Positions 42,029 to 50,544 of a DNA stretch of 64,000 nucleotides are shown piece after piece. Below the pieces are notes generated by a model. It was not told the DNA's origin, ran no database searches, and saw only the letters and a list, made by a program, of their open reading frames with translations. The position numbers were made by a program, and so were the translations under genes. Each line of letters begins with the position of its first letter. Within the stretch, counting starts at the first letter, position 1. Source of the stretch: Neolewinella agarilytica (GTDB taxonomy: Bacteria > Bacteroidota > Bacteroidia > Chitinophagales > Saprospiraceae); NCBI RefSeq assembly GCF_900110645.1, contig NZ_FOFB01000006.1, positions 186,001 to 250,000 on the forward strand, in the 5' to 3' direction.

Positions 42029-44911
42029 ATGAACCTTAACACCCTGAAATTTCAATATCCCTGGCGTGCCTACCAGGCCCGCGTACTGGAAAACCTGCCG
42101 CTTTACCGGGAGGATCAGCGGATTCACATTGTCGCTCCGCCCGGTGCCGGTAAGACGGTCCTTGGCCTCGAGATTGTACGCCAACTCGGTAAAAAGTCGC
42201 TCATCCTTGCGCCCAGCCTCACCATCCGCGCGCAGTGGGGGCAGCGCTTTCGTGATGATTTCTGCGCCGACCAGTCGCTCATCTCCCATAAACTGGAGGA
42301 GCCGGCGGAGCTAACCATTGTTACCTATCAGGCCGTCTTTGAATATTTCAAGCGAAACGGTACGGCGGGCCTCGACTGGGTGGAACTACTCGTCGTGGAT
42401 GAGTGCCACCACCTGCGCAACGAGTGGTGGAAAGTGCTCGATGCCCTCAGAAATGATTTCAAACCCGAATTGGTCGCTCTGACCGCCACACCGCCTTACG
42501 ACGTAAGCGGCATCGAGTGGCGTCGCTATCACGAGTTTTGTGGAGAGATCGACGAGGAAATCAGCATCCCCGAGCTGGTCGCCTCCGGCGACCTCTGCCC
42601 GCACCAGGATTACCTCTATCCGGTACTTCCTCCCCCGGGCGAGTCGAAGGTGATTACGGAATGGCAGAGCAAAAAAGACAGGCTGCTGGAAGAAATGCAC
42701 GTACGCTCGGGCCTCGCCCTTTACCTGCAGGATCACCCCTGGCTGGCCGACCCCGAAAGCCACTATACCGAAATTTTTGAGCGGCCGGAATACTTCACTT
42801 CTTTACTGAGCGTCCTGCGCGCTCAGGGTAGTGAGCCTCCCGCTGCCGCGCTCGGAGTGCTCCACGGCGAGGTGACCCTCGCCCCCGAACTGGATGATAA
42901 CTGGGCCACCATTTTTCTGCAGCGGGCGCTGCGGGAAGACCCTTACTTCGCTACCGAAGACGGAAAAGCACTGCTGCGCCCCTACCGCCGCATCATTACC
43001 ACGATGGGGGCCTGGAGCCAGGGCAAACTCTACCTCGACCATGACTTGCCCCCTGGCAGCAAGAAGACCGATGCGGAGTTGGAAAGCCCACGGGCTAAGC
43101 TCGATGCACTGGTCGAAATTGCTAAGTTTGAAAGCGAAGATCTGGGCGGTAAGCTCCGGATGGTAATGCTGACGGATCACATCCACCATGAGCTACTCCC
43201 GACTACGGAGCACGACCGGACACCCCTCAACCTGGTGGGTACCGTCCCGGTATTCGAAACCCTCCGCCGTCAGACTGGTACACTCTACGAAGGGGATTTG
43301 TGCATCCTTACCGGTAGCCTGGTGGTGATCCCTAAAGCGGCCGAAAGCCGCTTGCTGGAAATTGCCTACGATGAGTTGCCCACGGAGCGGGTGATCAAAA
43401 CCACGCCGCTATTTCCGGGCTCGAAGTACGTGAAGGTGAATACCGGCGGCCTGGCCAACAAGTACAGTGTTGGCTGGATTACCCAGCTGTTTACCGAAGG
43501 GAAAATCCGCATCATTGTGGGCACTAAGTCTCTGCTCGGAGAAGGCTGGGATGCACCGGTGATCAATAGCCTCGTGCTGGCGAATTCCGTCGGTAGCTTC
43601 GTACTCAGCAACCAGATGCGGGGTCGGGCCATCCGCACCGTGCGCGGTGAGCCGGATAAGACGGCTAACATCTGGCACCCCGTTGTGGTACACCCCGGCA
43701 TCCGCCGGGGCGGGCCCGACGTGCGGCGCATGCGCCGCCGCTTCAAGGCGTTTGCTGGTCCCCGACTGGACGATAAGCCCGTCATCCAGAACGGTATCGG
43801 TCGCTTCGGCATCGACTGGGATAAGTCGTCTACTCAGGCGATGGAGCTCGTCCGAAAGCAGATACTCCATGCCGCCACCAAGCGCGAAGACCTGATCGCC
43901 GCCTGGAAAAAGGCGCTCTCTACCGGAACCCAACTGGTGGAGGCCATCAAGCCGCCAACCCCAAGGCACTACGAGCAGAAGGATCCGTTGACGCTGCACT
44001 ATAAGGAAAGTATCGATCGCTACTTTGAGCAGGACTATCGGCTGTTCCTGTTGGAGATCAAGCGGGCAACGCTGGTGGCCTTCGCCGCAGGAGCGATCAC
44101 GACCCTGCTGCCAGGTAGCTGGTTTAACTGGACGACCCCGACAACGGCGCTGATGTGCCTGATGATGGCGGCGGCCTTCCTGTCACTCAGTTACGTGTAC
44201 AAACGTTTCAAAGCCATGTACGACCGGGCCGGGGAGCTGCAACTGGCCGAGCGCCACGAGGAGATTTACGCGCGGGAGCTCCACATCCCGCCTTACCTGA
44301 TCTACCCGGCTTTACTGTCGATTCTTCCGGCGCTTTTTAATCCGCTGGCTTTCGCCGTTTTCTGGTTAGTGGGTCTGGGCTGGCTGGCCTGGTATCTGTT
44401 CCGCAACCCCGGCCGCCAGATGGCGGACGCTACGCGCCGCTTCGAGTTACTGGCTGACACCCGGCACCGCCTGATGACCTACGGAAAAGCTTTGGCCGAA
44501 AGCCTGGCTGCCGCCGGTCTTTTCCATAAAGCAACCCCGGACCAACTCCGGCTGGAAGAAGAAGGCGAAGAGATGTTCCTCTACCTCTCGGAGGCGGAGC
44601 ACCACGATACCCACCTGTTCGCCGGGGCGCTGGCGGAGCTGATGTCTCCCGTAGAAAACCCGCGCTACCTGTTGCGGCTCGACTTGCCCGATGACTGGAC
44701 AAAAGGAGAATACTTCCTCTCCGTACCCTCCGCCCTCGGGAATAAGAAAATGACGGCAGACCTCGCCGGCCGTCTGTCCGAAGTAGTCGACCATGACTTC
44801 GAGTCCATCTACACCCGTGAGCCAGCTGGCCGCCTGCATCTGCTCACCGCCCGGCTGCAGGCCAGCGGTAAGGTCGAAGAGGTGGCGGAACGGGATATGC
44901 TTTGGCGGTAG
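42029..44911 (+). CDS. SF2 (DEAD/DEAH-type) helicase with C-terminal membrane segments
   Basis: A 960-residue protein. ATG 42029 is preferred over the earlier open frame because coding character begins with FQYPWRAYQARVLENL, the Q-motif-like start. Motif I PPGAGKT (37-43), motif Ia LAPSLTIRAQW, motif II DECH (124-127), motif III TAT (152-154), motif V GTKSLLGEGWDAP (about 500-512) and motif VI QMRGRAIR (about 529-536) form a complete SF2 core. An insertion-rich linker lies between the RecA-like domains. Unusually, hydrophobic spans follow at about 680-725 and 756-790, then a soluble tail of 170 residues. Function unknown; possibly nucleic-acid surveillance at the membrane. Confidence 0.8.
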   Translation: MNLNTLKFQYPWRAYQARVLENLPLYREDQRIHIVAPPGAGKTVLGLEIVRQLGKKSLILAPSLTIRAQWGQRFRDDFCADQSLISHKLEEPAELTIVTYQAVFEYFKRNGTAGLDWVELLVVDECHHLRNEWWKVLDALRNDFKPELVALTATPPYDVSGIEWRRYHEFCGEIDEEISIPELVASGDLCPHQDYLYPVLPPPGESKVITEWQSKKDRLLEEMHVRSGLALYLQDHPWLADPESHYTEIFERPEYFTSLLSVLRAQGSEPPAAALGVLHGEVTLAPELDDNWATIFLQRALREDPYFATEDGKALLRPYRRIITTMGAWSQGKLYLDHDLPPGSKKTDAELESPRAKLDALVEIAKFESEDLGGKLRMVMLTDHIHHELLPTTEHDRTPLNLVGTVPVFETLRRQTGTLYEGDLCILTGSLVVIPKAAESRLLEIAYDELPTERVIKTTPLFPGSKYVKVNTGGLANKYSVGWITQLFTEGKIRIIVGTKSLLGEGWDAPVINSLVLANSVGSFVLSNQMRGRAIRTVRGEPDKTANIWHPVVVHPGIRRGGPDVRRMRRRFKAFAGPRLDDKPVIQNGIGRFGIDWDKSSTQAMELVRKQILHAATKREDLIAAWKKALSTGTQLVEAIKPPTPRHYEQKDPLTLHYKESIDRYFEQDYRLFLLEIKRATLVAFAAGAITTLLPGSWFNWTTPTTALMCLMMAAAFLSLSYVYKRFKAMYDRAGELQLAERHEEIYARELHIPPYLIYPALLSILPALFNPLAFAVFWLVGLGWLAWYLFRNPGRQMADATRRFELLADTRHRLMTYGKALAESLAAAGLFHKATPDQLRLEEEGEEMFLYLSEAEHHDTHLFAGALAELMSPVENPRYLLRLDLPDDWTKGEYFLSVPSALGNKKMTADLAGRLSEVVDHDFESIYTREPAGRLHLLTARLQASGKVEEVAERDMLWR

Positions 44912-44914
44912 GCG

Positions 44915-44978
44915 GACAGGTTGCAGGTTGCAGGTTGCAAAGTTGCAGGTTAACAAGTTGCAGATTGCCAGGTAGTTG
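44915..44978 (+). repeat. Heptad word repeat (GGTTGCA)
   Basis: ACAGGTTGCAGGTTGCAGG, then TTGCAAAGTTGCAGG, AAGTTGCAGATTGCCAGG, starting 4 bp after the helicase stop. Same word family as 31039, 49392 and 50229. Confidence 0.75.
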
Positions 44979-45063
44979 AACTTGGTATGCTATAGTTTTT
45001 CGTCTGAAGCCCTTTACTCCCTCCCTTTCTTCCTTTACCCTTTACTCCCTATTTCCCTTAACC

Positions 45064-45795
45064 ATGATCTACCTTATCTTCATGATGGCTTACTTTGAGC
45101 GATTTATCGGTCAGTTATCCTTCTTTGACAGAAGGCGCGGCTGGCGGGCGATCATCATGTGGCCCGAAGCAGAAGGGGTTTTTCCGCATGATGAGGTTAG
45201 CTTTGTAAGTCACCGGGACCGGGACGGGAAGCAGGTGATCGTGTTAAGTGAGCCCTATACTTACTCCGTTCAGGGTAAGACATTTCGCAGCAGACAAATT
45301 CTACCGGAGCGGCTTTACTTCTCCCGGCCGAGACTTCGGCATTTGAACAAGATGTTGGTTGGAAAGCGGGGCTTTAGGGTGTACGTTAACCCGCATAACC
45401 CAAAAGAGGCCTACCTCTCCCCGGGCTACGCCCGCAAGGACTGGCTGGAGATATTACTTTTCCCCCTGGCCACTTTCATTGTCCCTCTGGGGGCTGTTTA
45501 TATCGAGCGGGTATCGTCTCCGAATGCAGACCTGCTGACGTTTTTCTCGGACCTTTTATACCTGAACCCGCTGCTGCATATCTATTTTGCTGTTCTGTAT
45601 TTAGTAGTGGCTGTTGCGATAAACTGGACGCCAATCTACGGTAAGCGCATTTTCCCGGTTTTGGGAACCCGTGACCTGGAAGAGGAGTACTTTCGCTCGG
45701 CGTCCGAATACTATGGCCCCGGACTTCAACTTGATGCGAAAGCGAAGGTCCGCCAGAAAAATATACATTACGAGTATTTACCCGCTGACCAATAA
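45064..45795 (+). CDS. DUF3592-like membrane protein, paralogue 1
   Basis: A 243-residue protein. The N-terminal hydrophobic stretch is followed by a beta-rich domain (residues about 30-120): WPEAEGVFPHDEV, PYTYSVQGKTFRSRQILPERLYF and FRVYVNPHNPKEAYLSPGY, the sequence order of DUF3592 (a short extracytoplasmic domain ending VyvdPxnPxxaxL). Two or three membrane spans follow (145-165, 175-200). A possible alternative start is Met8. It begins a run of three tandem paralogues. Function unknown. Confidence 0.72.
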   Translation: MIYLIFMMAYFERFIGQLSFFDRRRGWRAIIMWPEAEGVFPHDEVSFVSHRDRDGKQVIVLSEPYTYSVQGKTFRSRQILPERLYFSRPRLRHLNKMLVGKRGFRVYVNPHNPKEAYLSPGYARKDWLEILLFPLATFIVPLGAVYIERVSSPNADLLTFFSDLLYLNPLLHIYFAVLYLVVAVAINWTPIYGKRIFPVLGTRDLEEEYFRSASEYYGPGLQLDAKAKVRQKNIHYEYLPADQ

Positions 45796-45806
45796 AACAC
45801 CTCATC

Positions 45807-46325
45807 ATGGTCTATATCTTCTTTCCCCTTATCCTGTTCGGCCTCGTCTTTTGGCGTTTCCGGCAACGGTACAATGCCGAGTTTATACGGCAGCGGCAGA
45901 TCACCTGGCCGGAGGCAAAACCGGCCTTCGGGGTGGGGGAATTGCGGGTGAGAAAGGAACGGGGGGAGGAGAAAAAATACTACGTCTCCGAACTGGACGA
46001 GAACTACCACCTCTACACCCACGGGCAACGCTTTACGGGGAAGCGCCTCCTCCCGGAGGCGGTTATGATCAAAGAAGGAGAGCAGTTGGCTATCAATCAG
46101 GCCCTGAATGATAAGCGGGAAACGCTGATGGTGAAATTCAACCCGGACGATCCCTCAGATAATATGCTTAGCGTTGGCCACCCGGGTTTGGGCTGGTCGA
46201 AGGTGCTGGTTTATGCGCTGTTCGGGGTGCTGATTCCCGTTTTTATGCTGTACTCCATTTTCGCCTGGATGACGGACCCTTCAAGCTGGTGGTCTACCAT
46301 CGTTTTTCAAAGCCCTGCGTTATGA
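45807..46325 (+). CDS. DUF3592-like membrane protein, paralogue 2
   Basis: A 172-residue protein with a first membrane span (residues 2-17), a beta domain (WPEAKPAFGVGELRVRKERGEEKKYYVSELDENYHLYTHGQRFTGKRLLPEAVMI), the DUF3592-type ending VKFNPDDPSDNMLSVGHPG, and a second span at about 133-155. The spacing of WPEA, the tyrosine-containing strand and NPxxP matches the neighbours at 45064 and 46322, so these are tandem duplicates. 11 bp after the first; overlaps the third by ATGA. Confidence 0.72.
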   Translation: MVYIFFPLILFGLVFWRFRQRYNAEFIRQRQITWPEAKPAFGVGELRVRKERGEEKKYYVSELDENYHLYTHGQRFTGKRLLPEAVMIKEGEQLAINQALNDKRETLMVKFNPDDPSDNMLSVGHPGLGWSKVLVYALFGVLIPVFMLYSIFAWMTDPSSWWSTIVFQSPAL

Positions 46326-46822
46326 AGCGGCAGCACAAAGCACTTACTTTTTTCAAAGGCCTTCTGGCGATACTGATGCTATTCTGGATAGTGGTGGGAT
46401 GCGTAGCCGTAGGGACGTTTTGGCGGGTAGAACTGATTTCTAAAGAGCTATACGGATTCGAGCCCGTAGTTGCTGAAACCTTTACCGTCAGTGAGTCGGG
46501 CTCAAAGCCGCAACTGGACGTACGATACAGCTATGAATATGCTGGTGAAAAATACGAAGGTCATGAGTTAAGTCCCTACAATGAATTAACGGTTAAAGCC
46601 AGCCTGGACGGAGCGCTGCGCAAGTGGCTGACCCGGCCGGATGAGCTGAAGCTGATGGTGTTCGTTGATCCGAAGAACCCGTCACGCTCCAGTGTCGTAA
46701 GAGGGTGGGCGCGAGGCAATCGGATTGAGGGCCTGGCCTATGGAACGTTTTTGATTACGCTCGGACTTGGCTTGTTGTATCTCCTTTTTCGGCCCAGCCG
46801 GCGGGTGCAGGATTTGTTTTGA
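46322..46822 (+). CDS. DUF3592-like membrane protein, paralogue 3
   Basis: A 166-residue protein. ATG 46322 overlaps the preceding stop (ATGA), which fixes the start. One span (12-35), the beta domain with LDVRYSYEYAGEKYEGHELSPYNEL, MVFVDPKNPSRSSVVRGW (the clearest DUF3592 signature of the three) and a second span (about 138-157). Proteins of this family are widespread envelope proteins without known function. The three genes probably form one transcript. Confidence 0.75.
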   Translation: MKRQHKALTFFKGLLAILMLFWIVVGCVAVGTFWRVELISKELYGFEPVVAETFTVSESGSKPQLDVRYSYEYAGEKYEGHELSPYNELTVKASLDGALRKWLTRPDELKLMVFVDPKNPSRSSVVRGWARGNRIEGLAYGTFLITLGLGLLYLLFRPSRRVQDLF

Positions 46823-46867
46823 CGTTCGTTGGCAAGGTTGATGTGGCGTAGACTCTTCGGTAGATTC

Positions 46868-46884
46868 GGCGCGGACGCAGGTGC
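46868..46884 (-). repeat. Dispersed motif copy, 17-bp exact core
   Basis: The minus strand reads GCACCTGCGTCCGCGCC, an exact match to the core; it is the only intergenic copy pointing away from the downstream gene. Confidence 0.7.
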
Positions 46885-46921
46885 GGATAAAGGTAGGAGA
46901 GCCATGTAAACGGTCGCGGAG

Positions 46922-46995
46922 ACGGTCGGATCGGTCATTTTTCGGAGAAATAGAGCGAAGCGAAAATTTTTACCGGAAAATGTCGGTCCGACCGT
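46922..46995. repeat. Long imperfect inverted repeat upstream of acyl-CoA oxidase gene
   Basis: ACGGTCGGATCGGTCATTTT (46922-46941) then TCGG, paired with CCGGAAAATGTCGGTCCGACCGT (46973-46995). The arms are about 23 nt with few mismatches; the 27-nt centre contains GAGCGAAGCG. It lies 72 bp before the start, where it could act on the leader RNA or be an inserted repeat. Confidence 0.65.
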
Positions 46996-47066
46996 TGGTA
47001 GCAGGCAACATTAGCAACCCAACCTTAATTCGTGCGTTATATTGCCAAACAAAATCTCTACCACTC

Positions 47067-49391
47067 ATGGGTGCCGAATTCCAAATGAACACGCAATTTT
47101 CCGCCGGAATTCAGGCGATGCTTCCGCTGCTATATGCTGCCTGGGCGGATCGTCACCTTAACCTTAAGGAAATCAACGCAATACGCAAGCGAGCGGCCAG
47201 TTTGCCGTTTTTGGATGAGACGGACAAAGCCGTCCTGCTCGAGTGGTCTGACCCCGCCCGCCCGCCCGAGCGGGAGCTTTTTCAGCAATGGCAAACGATG
47301 GGGCGTAATGCTGCGGAGCAGCTGCCCGAAGACCGTGCCGCCAGCCTCGCTGAGCTCGGGGTCATCCTTGGTCATGCCGCTGAAGGCAATGCCGAAGACC
47401 GTCAGCAATTCTGGGTCGATCAACTCCCCGTGCTCACTGAGCTGGAGCTTGGCCTGGGCGGCGTGGAAGAGACTACCTACCGGGGCCTCTTCCCCCTGTA
47501 CGATCAGCGTAAAAAGCTGACCGAATCCATTGAGGAAGCCACCGTTGACCCCGCCGCCCTGCAGGCGGTGCTGGACGGTAAGTACGCCGGCACAATCGCC
47601 CGGGTAAAGGAAATTCTACAGCGTCCTTCTTTTGAGCGGAACATGTTACCGGTAAAGGAGGACTTCCGCGAACTGGTACTCGCCTGGTGTAAAGAACTTG
47701 GAGAGGAGGGGATCGGCGCTCTGGCTTTTGACGAAGAGTATGGCGGGGAGGACGATATGGGAGCTTACGCTGCCGCTTTCGAAACCCTCGGTTACCACGA
47801 CCTGAGTATGACCATTAAGTTTGGTGTGCAATTTGGTCTTTGGGGAGGAGCCGTTGCTAACCTGGGCACCAAACGGCACCACGATAAATACCTGACGGCA
47901 ACGGGAAAACTAGATTTGCCGGGATGTTTCGCGATGACGGAAACGGGACATGGCTCCAACGTCCGTGGTCTGGAAACCACGGCGGTTTATGATCACGATA
48001 CGAAGGAACTCATCGTCCACAGCCCCAGTGTCGGTGCCGGAAAGGAATACATCGGTAACGCTATGCACAGTAAGATGGCAGCCGTCTTCTGCCAGTTGAT
48101 TGTTGGCGGTGAAAGTAAGGGCGTTCATGCCGTTGTTGTGCCCCTGCGGGACGCAGAGCATAACACGCTGCCTGGTATCCGGGTCGAAGACAATGGTTAT
48201 AAGCTTGGCCTGAACGGCGTAGATAATGGCCGTATCTGGTTTACCCGTGTCCGCGTTCCGGTAGAAAACCTGCTGGACAAATTCGGTGGGATCTCCGCCG
48301 AAGGAACTTACCACAGTGAGATCGAGAACCCGAGCCGCCGCTTTTTCACGATGCTGGGCACGCTGGTCGGCGGCCGCGTCTGTGTGCCCCGTGCGGGCAT
48401 GAGTGCGGCGAAATCGGCCCTGGCTATTGCCGTGCGCTACGGCCTGCGTCGCCGTCAGTTTGCCGCCGACCCGCTGAAGGCAGAAACGATTATTCTGGAT
48501 TATCCGAACCAGCAACGCCGACTGATTCCGTTGGTGGCAAAAGCGTATGCTACACAGTTTGGCCTTGATTATTTGCTCGAGCGCTACGTTAACCGCAGCG
48601 AAGAAGACATGCGGGAGATCGAAGCGATGGCGGCGGGGCTGAAGTCTTACGCTACCTGGTTTACCACCGCTGCCATTCAGGAGTGCCGCGAGGCGACGGG
48701 TGGTAAAGGCTATCTGCGGGAAAACCGCTTTGCGGACCTGAAGGCGGACAGCGACATCTTCACCACCTTCGAAGGGGACAATACGGTACTGATGCAGTTG
48801 GTGGCCAAATCATTGCTCTCCGACTTTAAAAAATCCTTTAAGGAGGACGGCAACTTTGCCGTCCTGAAGTACATGGGCCGCAGGATGACGACCATCGTCA
48901 CGGAACAAAACCCGATCTCTATCCGGCAGACGGACCGGGAGCATCTTACCTCCCGCGCGTTCTATCAGTCGGCTTTCGAGTTTCGTTCCCGCCGGCTTAC
49001 CAGTACACTGGCGCAGCGGTTGCAGGCCTACATTAAAGGTGGCATGAACTCTTACGAAGCCGGCCTTCGCTGCCAGACGCATATGATCGAAGCGGCGGAA
49101 GCCTACGTGGAAGCCCTGGTGTTGGAAAAAAGTCTCGAACGGGTTGATGCGCTGGGCAAAAACCATCCCACTTACGCGGTCCTGAAAAAGTGTGTACAGC
49201 TCTACGCGCTGCACACCATTGAGGGGCACCGTGGCTGGTATCTGGAAAGTGATTACATCGCGGGAAACAAATCTAAGGCGATCCGTAAAGCAGTGGATGT
49301 ACTATGTGCTGAACTCCGGCCGGAGGCCGGGGCGTTGGTGAATGGCTTTGGGATTCCGGATAAGCTGTTGGGGGCTCCGATTGCACTGTAG
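47067..49391 (+). CDS. Acyl-CoA oxidase/dehydrogenase-like enzyme with TerB-like N-terminus
   Basis: A 774-residue protein. The frame is open further upstream but that part lies in the repeat region; ATG 47067 (MGAEFQMNTQF) or ATG 47085 fits. Residues about 8-110 (AMLPLLYAAWADRHLNLKEINAIRKRAASLP) look like a TerB helical domain. The flavoprotein core has LGYHDLSMTIKFGVQFGLWGGAV, CFAMTETGHGSNVRGLETTAVYD, GVDNGRIWFTRVRVPVENLLD and RKATGGKGY-like TGGKGYLRENRFADLKADSDIFTTFEGDNTVLMQ, as in peroxisomal-type acyl-CoA oxidases. It would oxidise acyl-CoA; electron acceptor unknown. Confidence 0.88.
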   Translation: MGAEFQMNTQFSAGIQAMLPLLYAAWADRHLNLKEINAIRKRAASLPFLDETDKAVLLEWSDPARPPERELFQQWQTMGRNAAEQLPEDRAASLAELGVILGHAAEGNAEDRQQFWVDQLPVLTELELGLGGVEETTYRGLFPLYDQRKKLTESIEEATVDPAALQAVLDGKYAGTIARVKEILQRPSFERNMLPVKEDFRELVLAWCKELGEEGIGALAFDEEYGGEDDMGAYAAAFETLGYHDLSMTIKFGVQFGLWGGAVANLGTKRHHDKYLTATGKLDLPGCFAMTETGHGSNVRGLETTAVYDHDTKELIVHSPSVGAGKEYIGNAMHSKMAAVFCQLIVGGESKGVHAVVVPLRDAEHNTLPGIRVEDNGYKLGLNGVDNGRIWFTRVRVPVENLLDKFGGISAEGTYHSEIENPSRRFFTMLGTLVGGRVCVPRAGMSAAKSALAIAVRYGLRRRQFAADPLKAETIILDYPNQQRRLIPLVAKAYATQFGLDYLLERYVNRSEEDMREIEAMAAGLKSYATWFTTAAIQECREATGGKGYLRENRFADLKADSDIFTTFEGDNTVLMQLVAKSLLSDFKKSFKEDGNFAVLKYMGRRMTTIVTEQNPISIRQTDREHLTSRAFYQSAFEFRSRRLTSTLAQRLQAYIKGGMNSYEAGLRCQTHMIEAAEAYVEALVLEKSLERVDALGKNHPTYAVLKKCVQLYALHTIEGHRGWYLESDYIAGNKSKAIRKAVDVLCAELRPEAGALVNGFGIPDKLLGAPIAL

Positions 49392-49460
49392 GGCCAAGTT
49401 GCAGGGGGCAGGTTGCAAGTCTCACCTTGTAACCTGCACCTTGCAACCCGTAACCTGCTC
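49392..49460. repeat. Heptad word repeat with complement
   Basis: GCCAAGTTGCAGGGGGCAGG, TTGCAAGTC, then CACCTTGTAACCTGCACC, TTGCAACCCGTAACCTGC directly after the oxidase stop. The two halves are complementary and could fold. It ends in a dispersed-motif copy. Confidence 0.7.
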
Positions 49461-49461
49461 A

Positions 49462-49480
49462 TTGCACCTGCGCCCCGGCG
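49462..49480 (+). repeat. Dispersed motif copy (5' half)
   Basis: TTGCACCTGCG exact, followed by the divergent half CCCCGGCG; 63 bp before the start of the downstream co-oriented gene. Confidence 0.55.
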
Positions 49481-49490
49481 TCCTTAACTT

Positions 49491-49498
49491 TACTTTTG
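49491..49498 (+). promoter_or_regulatory. TAnnTTTG promoter element
   Basis: TACTTTTG, exact to the consensus, 44 bp before the ATG at 49543. Confidence 0.55.
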
Positions 49499-49542
49499 TG
49501 ACCATAAAATTCCCCAGCGTCTAATACCTCAACCAACCTATT

Positions 49543-50229
49543 ATGAAAATGAAGGATTTACTTTTTTCTCTGAGCTTCCTCGTGATGCTGGTTTTGGCCG
49601 GCAGCCAGGTGCTCACCGCTCAGGTTAGCACGGAACGTATGGCTATGAGCCGTGGCTCCAACGATGGTATCATTCTGGAACTACCCGGTGCTGATGACAA
49701 GATGGTCTCCAAACTCTGGCCAGACTGGGTCAAGGAAAACTACGACGTCAAGACCAAGAAGGTCAAGAAAACCAAAGACGAAATGGCGGCCCTCAACTTT
49801 TCTATCCCCGGCGTAAGTGCGGGCGGTAAAGTAGACATGTACAGTAAAGTGGCTTCCTCCGGAACCGGCAGCGAGCTTACTATCTGGATTGCCACACCCG
49901 ATGGCTACATCAGCCCCGAGCTGGACCGTCGCCGCTACCTCGAAGCGGAAAAAATGCTGATGAACTTCGCGCTGGCCGTTAGCCGCGAGCAGATCAAGAT
50001 GGACATCGAAGACGAAGAGGACGCGCTGAAAGACCTCGAAAAGGACCTCGATAAACTCCGTAAGGAAAAGGAGAAGTTCGAAAAAGACATCGTTGATGCT
50101 GAGCGTGCCATCGAAGAGGCCCGGGCGGCCATTGAGCGTAACCTCGATGCGCAAGGCAGCAAGAACAAGGAAATCGAAGACCAGATCGACAAAGTAGAAG
50201 CTACTAAGCGGAAGCTTAAGGATTTCTAG
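49543..50229 (+). CDS. Secreted coiled-coil protein of unknown function
   Basis: A 228-residue protein. Residues 1-26 are a signal peptide ending VLTAQ. The middle (about 40-120) is a compact alpha/beta region: DGIILELPGADDKMVSKLWPDWVKENYDVKTKKVKKTKDEMAALNFSIPGVSAGGKVDMYSKV. From about 145 to the end it is one charged coiled coil (EEDALKDLEKDLDKLRKEKEKFEKDIVDAERAIEEARAAIERN). Similar small periplasmic proteins are common in Bacteroidota, none characterised to my knowledge. Its own promoter lies at 49491. Confidence 0.75.
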   Translation: MKMKDLLFSLSFLVMLVLAGSQVLTAQVSTERMAMSRGSNDGIILELPGADDKMVSKLWPDWVKENYDVKTKKVKKTKDEMAALNFSIPGVSAGGKVDMYSKVASSGTGSELTIWIATPDGYISPELDRRRYLEAEKMLMNFALAVSREQIKMDIEDEEDALKDLEKDLDKLRKEKEKFEKDIVDAERAIEEARAAIERNLDAQGSKNKEIEDQIDKVEATKRKLKDF

Positions 50230-50544
50230 GTTGCAGGTTGCAGGTTGCAGGTTGCGAGTTGCAGATTGCGGGTTGCAAGGTTGCAGGTTGACCGCCACCG
50301 ATTTTTGGAGAAATGCCCGGATCACTTTGTGTGGTCCGGGCATTTTGATTGGCGTACGCGCGCTCCGCGTGCGACCGGCCGAAGCGTGCTCCGCACGCGC
50401 GGCGAAAATTACCGGTAGCGCGGCTGGAAGCCGATCACACCGTTAATCGTAAGCCCGTAAAGTGAGCGAAACTCTGTTATCTATGAATTTTGTGTGGAGA
50501 GGTGGGGAGGTGTATTAGCCGTTTAGTTAAACCATCAGTACAAG
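50230..50544. other. Intergenic repeats
   Basis: 315 bp between convergent genes. It holds the heptad array GGTTGCAGGTTGCAGGTTGC.. (50229-50290), then a possible terminator (TGCCCGGATCAC..GTGGTCCGGGCA, 50312-50343, followed by TTTTGATT), and then GC-rich self-complementary words GCGCGCTCCGCGTGCG and GCGTGCTCCGCACGCGC (50356-50402) and GCGAAAATTACCGG, which resembles the centre of the 46922 repeat. Confidence 0.6.
50312..50349 (+). terminator. Probable Rho-independent terminator
   Basis: AATGCCCGGATCAC pairs with GTGGTCCGGGCATT around a short TTTGT loop and is followed by TTGATTGG; it would end the coiled-coil protein transcript. Confidence 0.7.

Noticed and set aside
46738..46938. 66-codon minus-strand frame beneath the minus-strand motif copy at 46868
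   Set aside because: Overlaps the end of the third DUF3592 gene and a repeat; no coding character.
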